Part shown: positions 29,614 through 38,887 of the stretch, in pieces | Position numbering within the stretch: position 1 is the stretch's first letter | Layout of the letters: each line of letters begins with the position of its first letter | Origin: Sphingomonas sp. IW22 | GTDB lineage: Bacteria > Pseudomonadota > Alphaproteobacteria > Sphingomonadales > Sphingomonadaceae | Direction of reading: 5' to 3' | Assembly: GCF_041321155.1 (NCBI RefSeq) | Contig: NZ_JBGGWB010000003.1 | Location: 186,001 to 250,000 of the forward strand | Length of the DNA: 64,000 bases | The notes under the pieces: model-generated | The model's input: only the letters and a program-made list of their open reading frames with translations | Databases searched by the model: none | What the model was told of the DNA's origin: nothing | Translations under genes and position numbers: made by a program

Positions 29614-30570
29614 TCAGCCACGCAGCCGTGCGGACGTTGCTGCATGGCTTTCAAGGAACCAACGATAGGTATCGGCGATCCCCTGCCGCAGCGGTGTTGT
29701 CGCATGCCAGCCAAGTGACGCCAGCCGGCTGCTATCCAGCAGTTTGCGTGGCATCCCGTCTGGCTTGCTTGGGTCCAGGGCGATCGCTCCATCGAAGCCT
29801 GTCGCTTCCTTTACCAGCTGGGCCAGTTCCAGAACGGTCACGTCGTCACCATACCCGATATTGATGTGCTCATCGCCCGAATAGTTGCGCATCAAAAACA
29901 CGCAGGCATCTGCCAAGTCGTCGACGTGCAGGAACTCGCGCCGCGGCGTTCCGCTGCCCCAGATCTGCACGGTGTCCGCTCGCGCCAGTTTCGCCTCATG
30001 CGTCTTGCGAATCAACGCTGGAAGCACATGGCTGGACAGAAGGTCGAAATTATCACCGGGTCCATATAGGTTTGTCGGCATGGCGCTGATGAAGTCGCGG
30101 CCATATTGCTGACGATAGGCCTGTGCGAGCTTTATCCCAGCGATCTTGGCGATCGCATACCATTGATTGGTTGGCTCCAGCGCGCCGGTAAGCAGCGCTC
30201 CTTCGCGGATCGGCTGTTCCGCCGCACGCGGATAAATGCAGCTGGAGCCTAGGAACAGAAGCTTTTCCACACCCGTTCGATGCGCTGCTTCAATGACATT
30301 GCCCGCAATGGCAAGATTGTCGAACAGGAAATTGGCGGGGAGGTTCTGGTTGGCGAGAATGCCGCCAACCTTTGCCGCTGCCAGAAATACCAGCTGCGGT
30401 CTATGGTCCGCGAACCAAGTCCGCACCGCCGCCTGATCTCTGAGATCGAGTTCATCGCGAGAAGCGGCAACAATCGTGCACCCCTCGCCCGCAAGTCGCC
30501 TTACGAGTGCCGATCCGACCATGCCGCGATGGCCGGCTACGAAAACCCGTTTTCCCGAAATGTCGAACAT
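29614..30570 (-). CDS. fcl: GDP-L-fucose synthase
   Basis: Bifunctional epimerase/reductase converting GDP-4-keto-6-deoxymannose to GDP-L-fucose with NADPH. It is an extended SDR protein: the nucleotide motif FVAGHRGMVGSALVRRL lies at the N-terminus and the catalytic Tyr-Lys pair in NQWYAIAKIAGIKL. The family signature FLGSSCIYPR is present. The start used (MFDISGKR) gives 318 residues; an ATG eight codons upstream (30594) is possible. It follows gmd directly, so the pair makes a fucose donor for surface polysaccharide. Confidence 0.94.
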   Translation of the reverse strand: MFDISGKRVFVAGHRGMVGSALVRRLAGEGCTIVAASRDELDLRDQAAVRTWFADHRPQLVFLAAAKVGGILANQNLPANFLFDNLAIAGNVIEAAHRTGVEKLLFLGSSCIYPRAAEQPIREGALLTGALEPTNQWYAIAKIAGIKLAQAYRQQYGRDFISAMPTNLYGPGDNFDLLSSHVLPALIRKTHEAKLARADTVQIWGSGTPRREFLHVDDLADACVFLMRNYSGDEHINIGYGDDVTVLELAQLVKEATGFDGAIALDPSKPDGMPRKLLDSSRLASLGWHATTPLRQGIADTYRWFLESHAATSARLRG

Positions 30571-30602
30571 GCGCTTTGATCCAGAAGCTGCCATGCAACC
30601 TA

Positions 30603-31667
30603 TCAGGCGCCGTTGCCAATCGGAGCCGTCTGCATGACGACAAGGTCGGCCTCGACCATTTCCCTGACCATGTCGCGCGGACTGGTTTCGTGAGACCATC
30701 CCAGTGCGCGTTTCGCCTTTGCCGGATCGCCGATTAGCAAATCGACCTCGGTGGGGCGGAAATAGCGCTCGTCCACCTCGATCAGGCAGCGACCGGTGTC
30801 CGCGCAATAGCCCTTTTCGTCGATGCCGGCGCCCTGCCAGCGCAATCGAATGCCAGCATCCGCGAATGCCCATTCAGCAAACGTGCGCACCGATGTCGTT
30901 TCGCCGGTCGCAAGGACGTAATCGTCTGGCTGGTCCTGCTGCAACATCAGCCACATGCCGCGGACATATTCGCGCGCATGTCCCCAGTCGCGCTTTGCGT
31001 CCAGGTTGCCAAGATACAGCTTTTCCTGGCGGCCCAGTTTGATTGCTGCGGCCGCCCGTGTGATTTTGCGCGTCACAAAGGTTTCGCCGCGCAACGGGCT
31101 CTCATGGTTGAACAAGATGCCATTCGAGGCATGAATGCCATAGGCCTCGCGATAGTTTACGACAGTCCAAAAGGCGAACAGCTTTGCAACTGCATAGGGG
31201 CTTCGGGGGTAGAATGGTGTTGTTTCACTTTGCGGCACAGATTGAACAAGGCCGTAAAGTTCGGACGTAGATGCTTGATAAAAGCGAACCTTCTTTTCCA
31301 TGCCGAGAATACGAATTGCTTCCAGCAACCGAAGCGGACCCATGCCATCGGCGTTGGCAGTATATTCCGGCGTCTCAAAACTGACCGCGACATGACTTTG
31401 CGCGGCAAGGTTATAAATTTCGTCTGGCTTTACTTCCTGCACCAATCGGATGAGGTTGGTCGAATCAGTCAGATCACCATAATGCAGGCGAAATCGCGGA
31501 TTTTGTACGTGGGGATCTTGATATATGTCCTCGATCCGCCCGGTATTGAAGGAAGACGACCGGCGCTTCACCCCATGCACCCGATACCCCTTTTCAAGCA
31601 GCAGCTTTGCCAGATAGGCGCCGTCCTGGCCTGTGATACCGGTTATTAGGGCTGTCTTATGTTGCAC
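30603..31667 (-). CDS. gmd: GDP-mannose 4,6-dehydratase
   Basis: SDR enzyme producing GDP-4-keto-6-deoxy-D-mannose. The N-terminal [19 protein letters not shown] motif, [15 protein letters not shown], the QASTSELYG segment and the YxxxK site SPYAVAKLF are classic Gmd features. The start is a GTG at 31667, one base after the stop of the preceding small ORF. 354 residues. Together with fcl it completes GDP-L-fucose synthesis. Confidence 0.95.
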   Translation of the reverse strand: MQHKTALITGITGQDGAYLAKLLLEKGYRVHGVKRRSSSFNTGRIEDIYQDPHVQNPRFRLHYGDLTDSTNLIRLVQEVKPDEIYNLAAQSHVAVSFETPEYTANADGMGPLRLLEAIRILGMEKKVRFYQASTSELYGLVQSVPQSETTPFYPRSPYAVAKLFAFWTVVNYREAYGIHASNGILFNHESPLRGETFVTRKITRAAAAIKLGRQEKLYLGNLDAKRDWGHAREYVRGMWLMLQQDQPDDYVLATGETTSVRTFAEWAFADAGIRLRWQGAGIDEKGYCADTGRCLIEVDERYFRPTEVDLLIGDPAKAKRALGWSHETSPRDMVREMVEADLVVMQTAPIGNGA

Positions 31668-31668
31668 G

Positions 31669-31902
31669 TTAGTCGCCTTTACAACGGATGATCGGCAACG
31701 CGCGACCTGGCGCTATGCCATCTGGGTATTGATCGCTCGCCACAGCGAGGCAGACCAGTCGCCTTAGATCGCCGCGATCTTGCTGCTCTACCCCCAAAAA
31801 TCCGCGCTCGAACAGCGGAAATCTAAGGCGCGCCGTCTCGCAGATCTGCACGGGCCCCTTATCACCATCTAGAGCTCCATCGAGCAGCGGGCGGCCCCTC
31901 AA
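31669..31902 (-). CDS. Hypothetical protein directly upstream of gmd
   Basis: 77 residues from a TTG with a GGAG site. The frame remains open for about another 30 codons upstream without a normal start codon, so the gene may be truncated or start with a rare codon. Its stop is one base from the gmd start, which argues that it is translated as part of the gmd-fcl operon. No motif is recognised. Confidence 0.4.
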   Translation of the reverse strand: MRGRPLLDGALDGDKGPVQICETARLRFPLFERGFLGVEQQDRGDLRRLVCLAVASDQYPDGIAPGRALPIIRCKGD

Positions 31903-31999
31903 CGTCGATAGCTCCAGGCGAACAGGGGGAGGTTGAGAAACGCTGGGGCGGACATAGGCGCGGTTGGCAGGACTATCTTCCGGCTCTTCTGAGCAGCAT

Positions 32000-32641
32000 A
32001 TGTCCGTAATGGCTGATCACGTGCTCTACAGTTTCCGTCGGTGTCCGTATGCCATGCGAGCGCGATTAGCCTTGCGCGCGAGTGGTACGCGCTACGAGCT
32101 TCGCGAGGTTCGGCTTTCCAACAAGCCCGCGGAACTGTTGTTGGACTCCCCCAAGGGGACCGTTCCCGTACTTCGGACAGCCGACGGAAGGGTGATCGAG
32201 GAAAGCCTCGCGATCATGCGCTGGGCTCTGGATGCGCGGGATCCCGAAGGCTGGCTCTTGCGCGACGACCCGGCGCTGATCGCGATGAACGACGGCATGT
32301 TCAAGCACCACCTCGATCGATACAAATATCCAAATCGTTATGGTTTGGAAGTCGACAGGCATCGCGAAATTGGACTCCACTTTTTGCAAGGCCTTGATGC
32401 TCGGATAGCGGTTTCCGGCCAATTGTGCGGGCGGCTACGGGGGTTGGCAGACGCCGCCATCATGCCGTTCGTCAGGCAGTTTGCTGGCGTCGATCCCGAC
32501 TGGTTTGAAGGTCAGCCGCTCCCCTACCTGAAGGCATGGCTTGCGAGCCACATCGCTTCGGATTTGTTCGACAATATCATGGGCCGGGCAGCAACTTGGT
32601 CTCATGGCGACCATCCCATCATCGTGGAAGCTACGAAATAA
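32000..32641 (+). CDS. Glutathione S-transferase-like protein
   Basis: 213 residues. The N-terminal thioredoxin-like domain is clear: CPYAMRARLAL holds the putative active Cys, SPKGTVPVL carries the cis-Pro, and EESLAIMRW binds the glutathione gamma-glutamyl group. The C-terminal part is all-helical. It is divergent from the gmd operon and shares its 97-base promoter interval. An ATG three codons later is an alternative start. Substrate unknown. Confidence 0.88.
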   Translation: MSVMADHVLYSFRRCPYAMRARLALRASGTRYELREVRLSNKPAELLLDSPKGTVPVLRTADGRVIEESLAIMRWALDARDPEGWLLRDDPALIAMNDGMFKHHLDRYKYPNRYGLEVDRHREIGLHFLQGLDARIAVSGQLCGRLRGLADAAIMPFVRQFAGVDPDWFEGQPLPYLKAWLASHIASDLFDNIMGRAATWSHGDHPIIVEATK

Positions 32642-32736
32642 CCAGCTCGGTCAGTGGAATTTATGACGGCTAGGTTTGGCCATGTTGCCGCAAGGTGACA
32701 CGCGCTATTGGTTCTGGCCAATGATGGGTACGCAAC

Positions 32737-34866
32737 GTGATGACGCATGACGGAGCGGGGCCAGAGGTAGCCACAGTAAGGCTAGAGGCCGCAAAGAACC
32801 CGGCCCAATCAGAAAGCCGGCGTCGCAGGATATGGCGGATCGTGCGCAACATCTTGATCGGCGTAATCGCCGCCGTTGCCGCGATCTGGCTGGTGCTTTT
32901 CATCACCAAGGGACGGTTCCTGAAGGGCCCGTTCGAACGCACCGTTACCCGCCTGATCGACCGCCCGGTCAGGGTTGGCGGCGACTTTCAGCTTTATTTC
33001 GCGCCATTCGACATCAAGTTTCTGGCCGAGGGGCTGACCGTCGCCAATCCGGACTGGACCACCCGACGTCACCTGTTCACCGCGCGGCGCATCGCCACCC
33101 GGATCGCGCCGCTGTCTTTGCTGTTCGGGCGACGGCGGCTGCGCTGGCTGGACCTCAGCGATGCATCGCTCGACCTTGAATGGAATGACGCGCGAACCGC
33201 AAACAGCTGGACCTTCGCCAGCGACGGGAAGGGTAAGCCGTTCGAGTTGCCAATTATCGACCGTGCCGTACTTGTCTCGACCGCACTCCGTTACCGCGAT
33301 CCGCAGCTCGACCTGATCGCGGATCTTGATTTCTCCTCGATCCGCTCGCGCGATGCACGGATCGGCGAGGCGGTCCGCTTCACGGGGGTTGGACGGATCC
33401 GTCGGACGCCGTTCACGCTACGCGGCGCGCTGCTCACCCCCAACGCAACCGCCGCACGTGGCCGCAACCGGCTTCTGCTCAACGCCGTCGCCGCTCAGAA
33501 CCGCATCACCATGTCCGGCACGCTGCCCAGCCTAGCCGACATCGAGGGGGTTCCCTTGGCGGTGACGGCGCGCGGGCGCAACGCTGCCGAACTACTAGGC
33601 ATCCTCGGCGTCGTTATCCCGCGCACACGCGCCTATCGCCTGAAATCGACCTTGGTGAAGCGCGGCTCCGAATATCGTTTCGGCGACCTGACGGGGCGGT
33701 TTGGGGACAGCGACATCACCGGTGCTTTTACCGTTCAAAACGGCGGCCCGCGCGTCCACATCGACGCCAATCTGACGACGCGGTTGCTCGACATTGTCGA
33801 TGTCGCGCCCTTCATTGGATACAATCCCGATTTGGTGGCGAGCCGCGGTTTTGCAGCCGCGGCTAGGGCGGCGGGCGCGCCACCCGCGCGCCTGCTGCCC
33901 GATGCCTCGCTCCGCGCCGAAGGGCTGCGTGCGTTCGACGCCGACGTCCGCTATCGGGTATCGCGCCTGCGATCGGACAGCGTTCCTGTGACCGATGTTT
34001 CAGTGACCGTCGCGCTCGACAACGGGTTGCTCCACCTTTCGCCGTTCAGCTTCACAATGGCGCGCGGCACCGTGGCGTCGGACGTCCGTATCGACTGGCG
34101 CAGGCGACCCGCGCGCATCGCCTATGATTTTCGGATGGGTGCCACGCCGATGGCGCGGCTGCTCGCTGGCTTCGGCGTTGAAGAAGCAGGGACCAGCGGC
34201 ACGGTTCGAGGTCGCGTGCAACTGGAAGGCGATGGCGACACGCTGCACGATTCCCTGGCCACGTCGCGCGGCCGTATCGCGTTCGTCATCCCTCAGGGAC
34301 AGCTCACGACCCGCAACGTCCAGCTTTCCGAACTCGATCTTGGAACATTTGTCCAGAAGATGTTTGAGTCGCGGCTGAAGGAGCCGGTCAGGATCAATTG
34401 CGGTCTGATCGCCTTTACGGTGAAAGGAGGAGCAGCTGCCGCCGATCCCATCCTGATTGACACGAGCAAGAACGTGGTCGTCGGCCGCGGCGGGTTCAGC
34501 TTTGCCACCGAACAGATCGACCTTGCCTTTCGTGCCGACGCCAAGAAGTTCAGCCTGTTTTCCGGGCAGTCACCTGTCGGCATCGGCGGCTATTTCGCCA
34601 AGCCGTCGCTTGATGTCGTCAGCCCGCAACTGCTCGGCCGCGCAGGGGCGGGCCTCGGATTGGCGGTGTTGGCCATGCCGCCGGCCGCGCTGCTTGCGTT
34701 CGTCGATGTCGGCGATGCACGCGCCGCGGCGTGCGGCCCCGTCTTGGCCGGCGCTACCGCCAAGGGGCAGCGCACCCGGGACGGCAAGCCTCGAGACGAT
34801 CTCGGCACGGGCACCGAGGATAGGTCGAAGGACAAACTGCGCAAGAAGTTCCTCGGCATCTTCTGA
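32737..34866 (+). CDS. AsmA-family envelope protein
   Basis: 709 residues. A basic N-terminus (SRRRRIWRIVRN) precedes one membrane anchor at about residues 36-56. A long periplasmic region of beta-rich repeats follows, with the AsmA start ERTVTRLIDRPVRVGGDF and the C-terminal AsmA region DLGTFVQKMFESRL. AsmA-like proteins are linked to lipid transport and outer-membrane assembly. It starts with a GTG directly followed by an ATG (32740), and either could serve. Confidence 0.88.
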   Translation: MMTHDGAGPEVATVRLEAAKNPAQSESRRRRIWRIVRNILIGVIAAVAAIWLVLFITKGRFLKGPFERTVTRLIDRPVRVGGDFQLYFAPFDIKFLAEGLTVANPDWTTRRHLFTARRIATRIAPLSLLFGRRRLRWLDLSDASLDLEWNDARTANSWTFASDGKGKPFELPIIDRAVLVSTALRYRDPQLDLIADLDFSSIRSRDARIGEAVRFTGVGRIRRTPFTLRGALLTPNATAARGRNRLLLNAVAAQNRITMSGTLPSLADIEGVPLAVTARGRNAAELLGILGVVIPRTRAYRLKSTLVKRGSEYRFGDLTGRFGDSDITGAFTVQNGGPRVHIDANLTTRLLDIVDVAPFIGYNPDLVASRGFAAAARAAGAPPARLLPDASLRAEGLRAFDADVRYRVSRLRSDSVPVTDVSVTVALDNGLLHLSPFSFTMARGTVASDVRIDWRRRPARIAYDFRMGATPMARLLAGFGVEEAGTSGTVRGRVQLEGDGDTLHDSLATSRGRIAFVIPQGQLTTRNVQLSELDLGTFVQKMFESRLKEPVRINCGLIAFTVKGGAAAADPILIDTSKNVVVGRGGFSFATEQIDLAFRADAKKFSLFSGQSPVGIGGYFAKPSLDVVSPQLLGRAGAGLGLAVLAMPPAALLAFVDVGDARAAACGPVLAGATAKGQRTRDGKPRDDLGTGTEDRSKDKLRKKFLGIF

Positions 34867-35087
34867 TGTCTGTGGCGGCACGAGCCCAGCGCGGGAGTGT
34901 TGGACAGGTGCCAGCCCATTCACAGGGGCGCGTTGTCGGTCCCAGCGCCCAAATTTGCACAATCCTAAGGCACGGAGCGACGTGCATTGGCGCTATTGTT
35001 GGGTAGACGATGAATCAATCGTATGGCCGGTCAGCTAGTCTGCGAGTGATCGTTAGAGCCATGCTTGGATATGCATGACCGGTGAGC

Positions 35088-35198
35088 TCATTGCAGAAGC
35101 GCCGCCATTGCCCAGGCGGCAAAACAGCAGATGCCTGTATAACCGGTAAATACGGGCCATCCGCTGATGGGACAGGAAAACAGCTTTCCTATCTTCAC
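35088..35198 (-). CDS. 36-residue membrane peptide coupled to the uroporphyrinogen methyltransferase gene
   Basis: Starts with GTG overlapping the stop of the upstream methyltransferase gene (GTGA), the same junction type used throughout this operon. It encodes MKIGKLFSCPISGWPVFTGY followed by one hydrophobic segment rich in Ala, Cys and Trp and ends with Gln. It is probably a single-pass membrane peptide translated as the last gene of the nitrate operon. No family assignment; expression is inferred from coupling. Confidence 0.5.
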   Translation of the reverse strand: MKIGKLFSCPISGWPVFTGYTGICCFAAWAMAALLQ

Positions 35199-35983
35199 GT
35201 TAGCTCGCGGATCTGGCGGCTGGGCGATGCGGTCGGGGCTTTGGCCGCATAGGCTGCGGTGGCTTCGCCGATGATGAGCACAGCCGGATCGTCATCGCTC
35301 ACCGCCCCGACCAGGAAGGCGAGCGCGAACAACTGGCCGCGGATGATCCGCTCGTCCGGCAGCGCTGCGTTGACGACGACGAGCACCGGCGTTTCGGGAG
35401 CGCGGCCTGCGCCGATCAGCTGCTGCGCGACGGTCGCGGCGGCCTCGCGGCCCATATAGATGGCAAGCGTCGCATCGGGTGCCGCAAGCGCTTGCCAGTC
35501 GAGGTCGAGGGGGCGACCGGCCTGTGGATGCGCAGTGACAAAGGTCAACCGGCGAGCAACACCGCGCAGCGTCAGGCTCGCCCCGGCCGAAGCGACTGCC
35601 GCACTGGCGGCAGTGATGCCGGGACAGATGCGCACTGGCACACCGGCGGCTTGGCATGCGGCAACTTCCTCTGCCGTCCGGCCGAAGATCGCCGGATCGC
35701 CGCCTTTCAGGCGGACGACGCGCTGCCCCGCCAGCGCCGCTTCGACGATGAGCGCGTCGATCGTCGCCTGATCCTTGGAATGGCGGCCCGATCGCTTGCC
35801 GACACTGATCTGTTTGGTGTGCGGCTCGATCAGATCAAGCACGCCGGGTCCGACCAGCGCGTCGTGGAAGATGACGTCCGCTTCCGAAATCAGGCGCAGC
35901 GCCTTGCGCGTGAGCAGATCGGGATCACCCGGTCCCGCGCCAACCAGCCAGACGCTGCCAGCGGGGAAGTTGTCATGCGGCAT
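35195..35983 (-). CDS. cobA: Uroporphyrinogen-III C-methyltransferase
   Basis: SAM-dependent enzyme that makes precorrin-2, the siroheme precursor needed by the nitrite reductase in the same operon. 262 residues. The motifs VWLVGAGPGDPDLLT, VVRLKGGDPAIFGR and PGITAASAAVASAG are all family hallmarks. The ATG has a GGGGAG site and lies inside the end of the nitrate reductase gene. It is the short, single-domain form without the dehydrogenase/ferrochelatase part found in CysG. Confidence 0.94.
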   Translation of the reverse strand: MPHDNFPAGSVWLVGAGPGDPDLLTRKALRLISEADVIFHDALVGPGVLDLIEPHTKQISVGKRSGRHSKDQATIDALIVEAALAGQRVVRLKGGDPAIFGRTAEEVAACQAAGVPVRICPGITAASAAVASAGASLTLRGVARRLTFVTAHPQAGRPLDLDWQALAAPDATLAIYMGREAAATVAQQLIGAGRAPETPVLVVVNAALPDERIIRGQLFALAFLVGAVSDDDPAVLIIGEATAAYAAKAPTASPSRQIRELT

Positions 35984-38552
35984 GCGTAGTCTCCCCAGCA
36001 ATGAGCCGCGCGAGCGCGGGGCGGCACGAGCCGCAATTGGTGCCCGCGCCGATAGCCGCACCAATTGCCGCGACGTCGACCAGCCCCTGGTCGCGAATCG
36101 CGGCGACGACGGTCTTCATGCCAATGTCGAAACAGGCGCAAACAACCGGGCCGCGATCGACCACCGCGCCTGGTGCGCGGCCAGCCAGAAGGGTTGGCGC
36201 GGCCTCTGCCTCGCCAAGCTGTGCGATCAGCCAGTCGCGCGCGGGCAGCTCGCCGTGTTCGGTAATAAACAGCGCGGCGACCAGCCGCCCCTTGGCAAGT
36301 ACCGCGATCCGGCGCGTGCCGCGCGCGCGGTCGATCGCCTCGATCCGCTCACCTAGTGGCAACGATGTTTCCAGTCGCAGCGGGTCACCATCGCCTGCCA
36401 GCTCCCACAGGCTGCCTGCCGGGATCGCCACGCGGGTCGCCCACAAACAATCGGGTTGCCGCGCAGGCTCGCCCACCAGAATCAGGAAACCGCGCCACTT
36501 GGTCTCGACTGCGCCGATCATGGCGGGCGTCGCCTTGAATCCCGGCTGGCCGGAGATCGGATCGGCAAGCGGACGCGGGAGCAAGCCGGTGCGCCCGCCG
36601 GTTGAGGTGCGATCGGTCCAGTGGATCGGCACGAACAGCTCGCCCGGCCGCTGCGTATCAGTGACGCGAGCGCGGTAGAGGCTCTCTCCCTGCGGCGTCG
36701 ATACGCGGGCGAGGGCGCCGTCGGCGATTCCCAACTGCGCGGCATCATGCGAATGCACCTCCACCAACGGCTCCTCGCGGTGGCGTGCCAGCTTTGGCGC
36801 AAGGCCGGTACGCGTCATGCTGTGCCAATGATCGCGATAGCGCCCCGTGTTGAGGGTCATCGGCCAATCGCGGAGCGGCGCAGCGAGCGGCTTTTGCGCG
36901 ACCGGCACCAGCCGCGCGCGTCCGTCGGCAGTCGGAAAGCGGCCATCGGCAAAGGGCATCCCGCCCCAGCGAAACGGCAACATCGCGTCATAGTCAGCAT
37001 TGCCGCCCGCGCCGCGCCCCGCCAGCGAGAACAGCCGCTGGCCGTCATTCTGATAGGTTGAGAGCCGCACATGTTCGCGCCAGATTTCGGCAGGCCGGTC
37101 ATAGGCGAAGGCCGTCTTCCACCCCATGCGCCGCGCGACTTCCTTGACGATCCACCAGTCCGGTCGCGCCTCTCCCGGCAGCGGGAAGATTGCGCGCTGG
37201 CGGCTCACGGTGCGGTCCGAGTTGGTGACGGTGCCGTCCTTCTCACCCCATGCGGCGGCCGGCAGTCGGACATGCGCAAAGGCGCCGGTATCGGTGTCGG
37301 CCATCACGTCGCTGACAACGACAAAGGGGCACGCCGCCAGCGCCTCGCGCACCTGGGTGGCATCCGGCATGGACACGGCTGGGTTGGTCGCCATCACCCA
37401 CAGCGCCTTGATCCGCCCTTCGCCGACCGCACGAAACATGTCGACTGCCTTGAGGCCCGGCCTCTCGGCGATCGTCGGTGATGCCCAGAAGCGTTGCACG
37501 ATCGCGCGGCTCGCTTCGCTAAAATCCATGTGCGCGGCGAGTGTCGAAGCAAGGCCGCCAACCTCCCGGCCGCCCATCGCATTGGGCTGACCGGTGATCG
37601 AAAAGGGCTGCGCACCCGGCTTGCCGATGCGGCCCGTCGCCTGATGGACGTTGAGGATCGCATTCACCTGATCCGTACCGGCAAGCGACTGGTTCACGCC
37701 CTGGCTGAAGAGCGTCACTGTGCGCGGAGTGGCGGCGAACATTTCGTAGAAGCGGCGAAGGTCGGCTGCGGGAACGTCGCAGGTCTGCGCGGTGGACCAC
37801 AGATCGGCCCCTTCAAGGTTCCAGAACCCCTCGGGCACCGCGACATGATCGCGAAGAAACGCCTGATCGAGCGCGCCCGCGTCGCGGCACCAGGCGAGCA
37901 GCCCGTTCATCAGCGCGACGTCGCTGCCGGGTCGGATCGGAAGGTGAAGGTCGGCCTGCTCGGCGGTTTCGGTGCGGCGCGGATCGATGACGACGAGCTT
38001 GGCACCGCCTTCGCACCTGGCGCGGATGCGCTGATAGACAATCGGATGGCACCAGGCGGTGTTCGAGCCCACCAGGACGATGAGGTCGGCGGCGTCGATG
38101 TCATCATAGGATGCGGGCACGACATCCTCGCCGAATGCGCGGATGTGGCCGGCCACCGCGCTCGACATGCAGAGGCGCGAATTGGTGTCGATGTTCGCCG
38201 TGCCGATGAAACCCTTCATCAGCTTGTTGGCAACGTAATAGTCCTCGGTCAGCAACTGACCCGAAACGTAAAAGGCGACGCTGCCTGGCCCATGCCGCGC
38301 GATCGTCTCGCGAAAGCGCCGGGCAACGAGATCGAGCGCCTTGTCCCACGAAGCGCGGCGATTGCCGATCATGGGCGCGAGCAGCCGGCCTTCCAGGCCG
38401 ACCGTTTCGCCCAGATGCGTTCCCTTCGAGCACAGACGCCCATGGTTGGCGGGATGCTCGGGGTCGCCCTTGATCTCTACTGAACGCTCGCCGGTGCGTG
38501 TTGCGACGATCCCGCACCCGACGCCGCAGTAGGCGCAGGTCGTGCGGATCAT
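35973..38552 (-). CDS. nasC: Assimilatory nitrate reductase catalytic subunit
   Basis: Molybdopterin (bis-MGD) enzyme reducing nitrate to nitrite in the cytoplasm, 859 residues. The N-terminal [4Fe-4S] ligands are Cys6, Cys9, Cys13 and Cys41. The molybdopterin domains span most of the protein, including VLVGSNTAWCHPI and PFSITGQPNAMGGREVGG. A C-terminal BFD-like [2Fe-2S] domain (VVCACFDIG ... TNCGSC) is fused at about 800-855, as in NasA/NasC of other proteobacteria. The ATG overlaps the nirD stop. The symbol follows one of several naming schemes in use. Confidence 0.95.
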   Translation of the reverse strand: MIRTTCAYCGVGCGIVATRTGERSVEIKGDPEHPANHGRLCSKGTHLGETVGLEGRLLAPMIGNRRASWDKALDLVARRFRETIARHGPGSVAFYVSGQLLTEDYYVANKLMKGFIGTANIDTNSRLCMSSAVAGHIRAFGEDVVPASYDDIDAADLIVLVGSNTAWCHPIVYQRIRARCEGGAKLVVIDPRRTETAEQADLHLPIRPGSDVALMNGLLAWCRDAGALDQAFLRDHVAVPEGFWNLEGADLWSTAQTCDVPAADLRRFYEMFAATPRTVTLFSQGVNQSLAGTDQVNAILNVHQATGRIGKPGAQPFSITGQPNAMGGREVGGLASTLAAHMDFSEASRAIVQRFWASPTIAERPGLKAVDMFRAVGEGRIKALWVMATNPAVSMPDATQVREALAACPFVVVSDVMADTDTGAFAHVRLPAAAWGEKDGTVTNSDRTVSRQRAIFPLPGEARPDWWIVKEVARRMGWKTAFAYDRPAEIWREHVRLSTYQNDGQRLFSLAGRGAGGNADYDAMLPFRWGGMPFADGRFPTADGRARLVPVAQKPLAAPLRDWPMTLNTGRYRDHWHSMTRTGLAPKLARHREEPLVEVHSHDAAQLGIADGALARVSTPQGESLYRARVTDTQRPGELFVPIHWTDRTSTGGRTGLLPRPLADPISGQPGFKATPAMIGAVETKWRGFLILVGEPARQPDCLWATRVAIPAGSLWELAGDGDPLRLETSLPLGERIEAIDRARGTRRIAVLAKGRLVAALFITEHGELPARDWLIAQLGEAEAAPTLLAGRAPGAVVDRGPVVCACFDIGMKTVVAAIRDQGLVDVAAIGAAIGAGTNCGSCRPALARLIAGETTHAA

Positions 38553-38887
38553 GCCGCCGCTTTCAGTGCGCCCGCGCGGCAGATCAGCACCCGCCCGCCG
38601 CTGAGCTTGACCGGCACTGTCGGCGTGCACCCCTTGTCCTGGCCCAGCGCCTCGCCAGTGGATAGCGAGATGCGCCAGTTGTGCAGCGGGCAGGCGACGG
38701 CACCGCCGTGGACGATCCCTTGCGAAAGCCGCCCGTGCTTGTGCGGACAGCGGTCGAGCAGCGCGAACACATGACCCTCGCCTGTTCGGAAGACGGCAAT
38801 GTCGTCACCGCCCACGATCTGCACCGTCCGGCTGCCGCGCAACGGGATCTCCTCGACCCAGCCGATATCGAGCCACTCGCCGTTCAT
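38549..38887 (-). CDS. nirD: Nitrite reductase (NADH) small subunit
   Basis: Rieske-type [2Fe-2S] protein of 112 residues. The ligand pairs are Cys47/His49 (CPH) and Cys66/His69 (CPLH), the complete Rieske set; many NirD proteins lack them, so this member probably binds a cluster. Its ATG overlaps the nirB stop and its TGA overlaps the nitrate reductase ATG. Confidence 0.93.
   Translation of the reverse strand: MNGEWLDIGWVEEIPLRGSRTVQIVGGDDIAVFRTGEGHVFALLDRCPHKHGRLSQGIVHGGAVACPLHNWRISLSTGEALGQDKGCTPTVPVKLSGGRVLICRAGALKAAA

Noticed and set aside
37494..38483. + strand 329-codon ORF opposite the nitrate reductase gene
   Set aside because: Antisense shadow of a gene with intact catalytic motifs; no ribosome site or domain.
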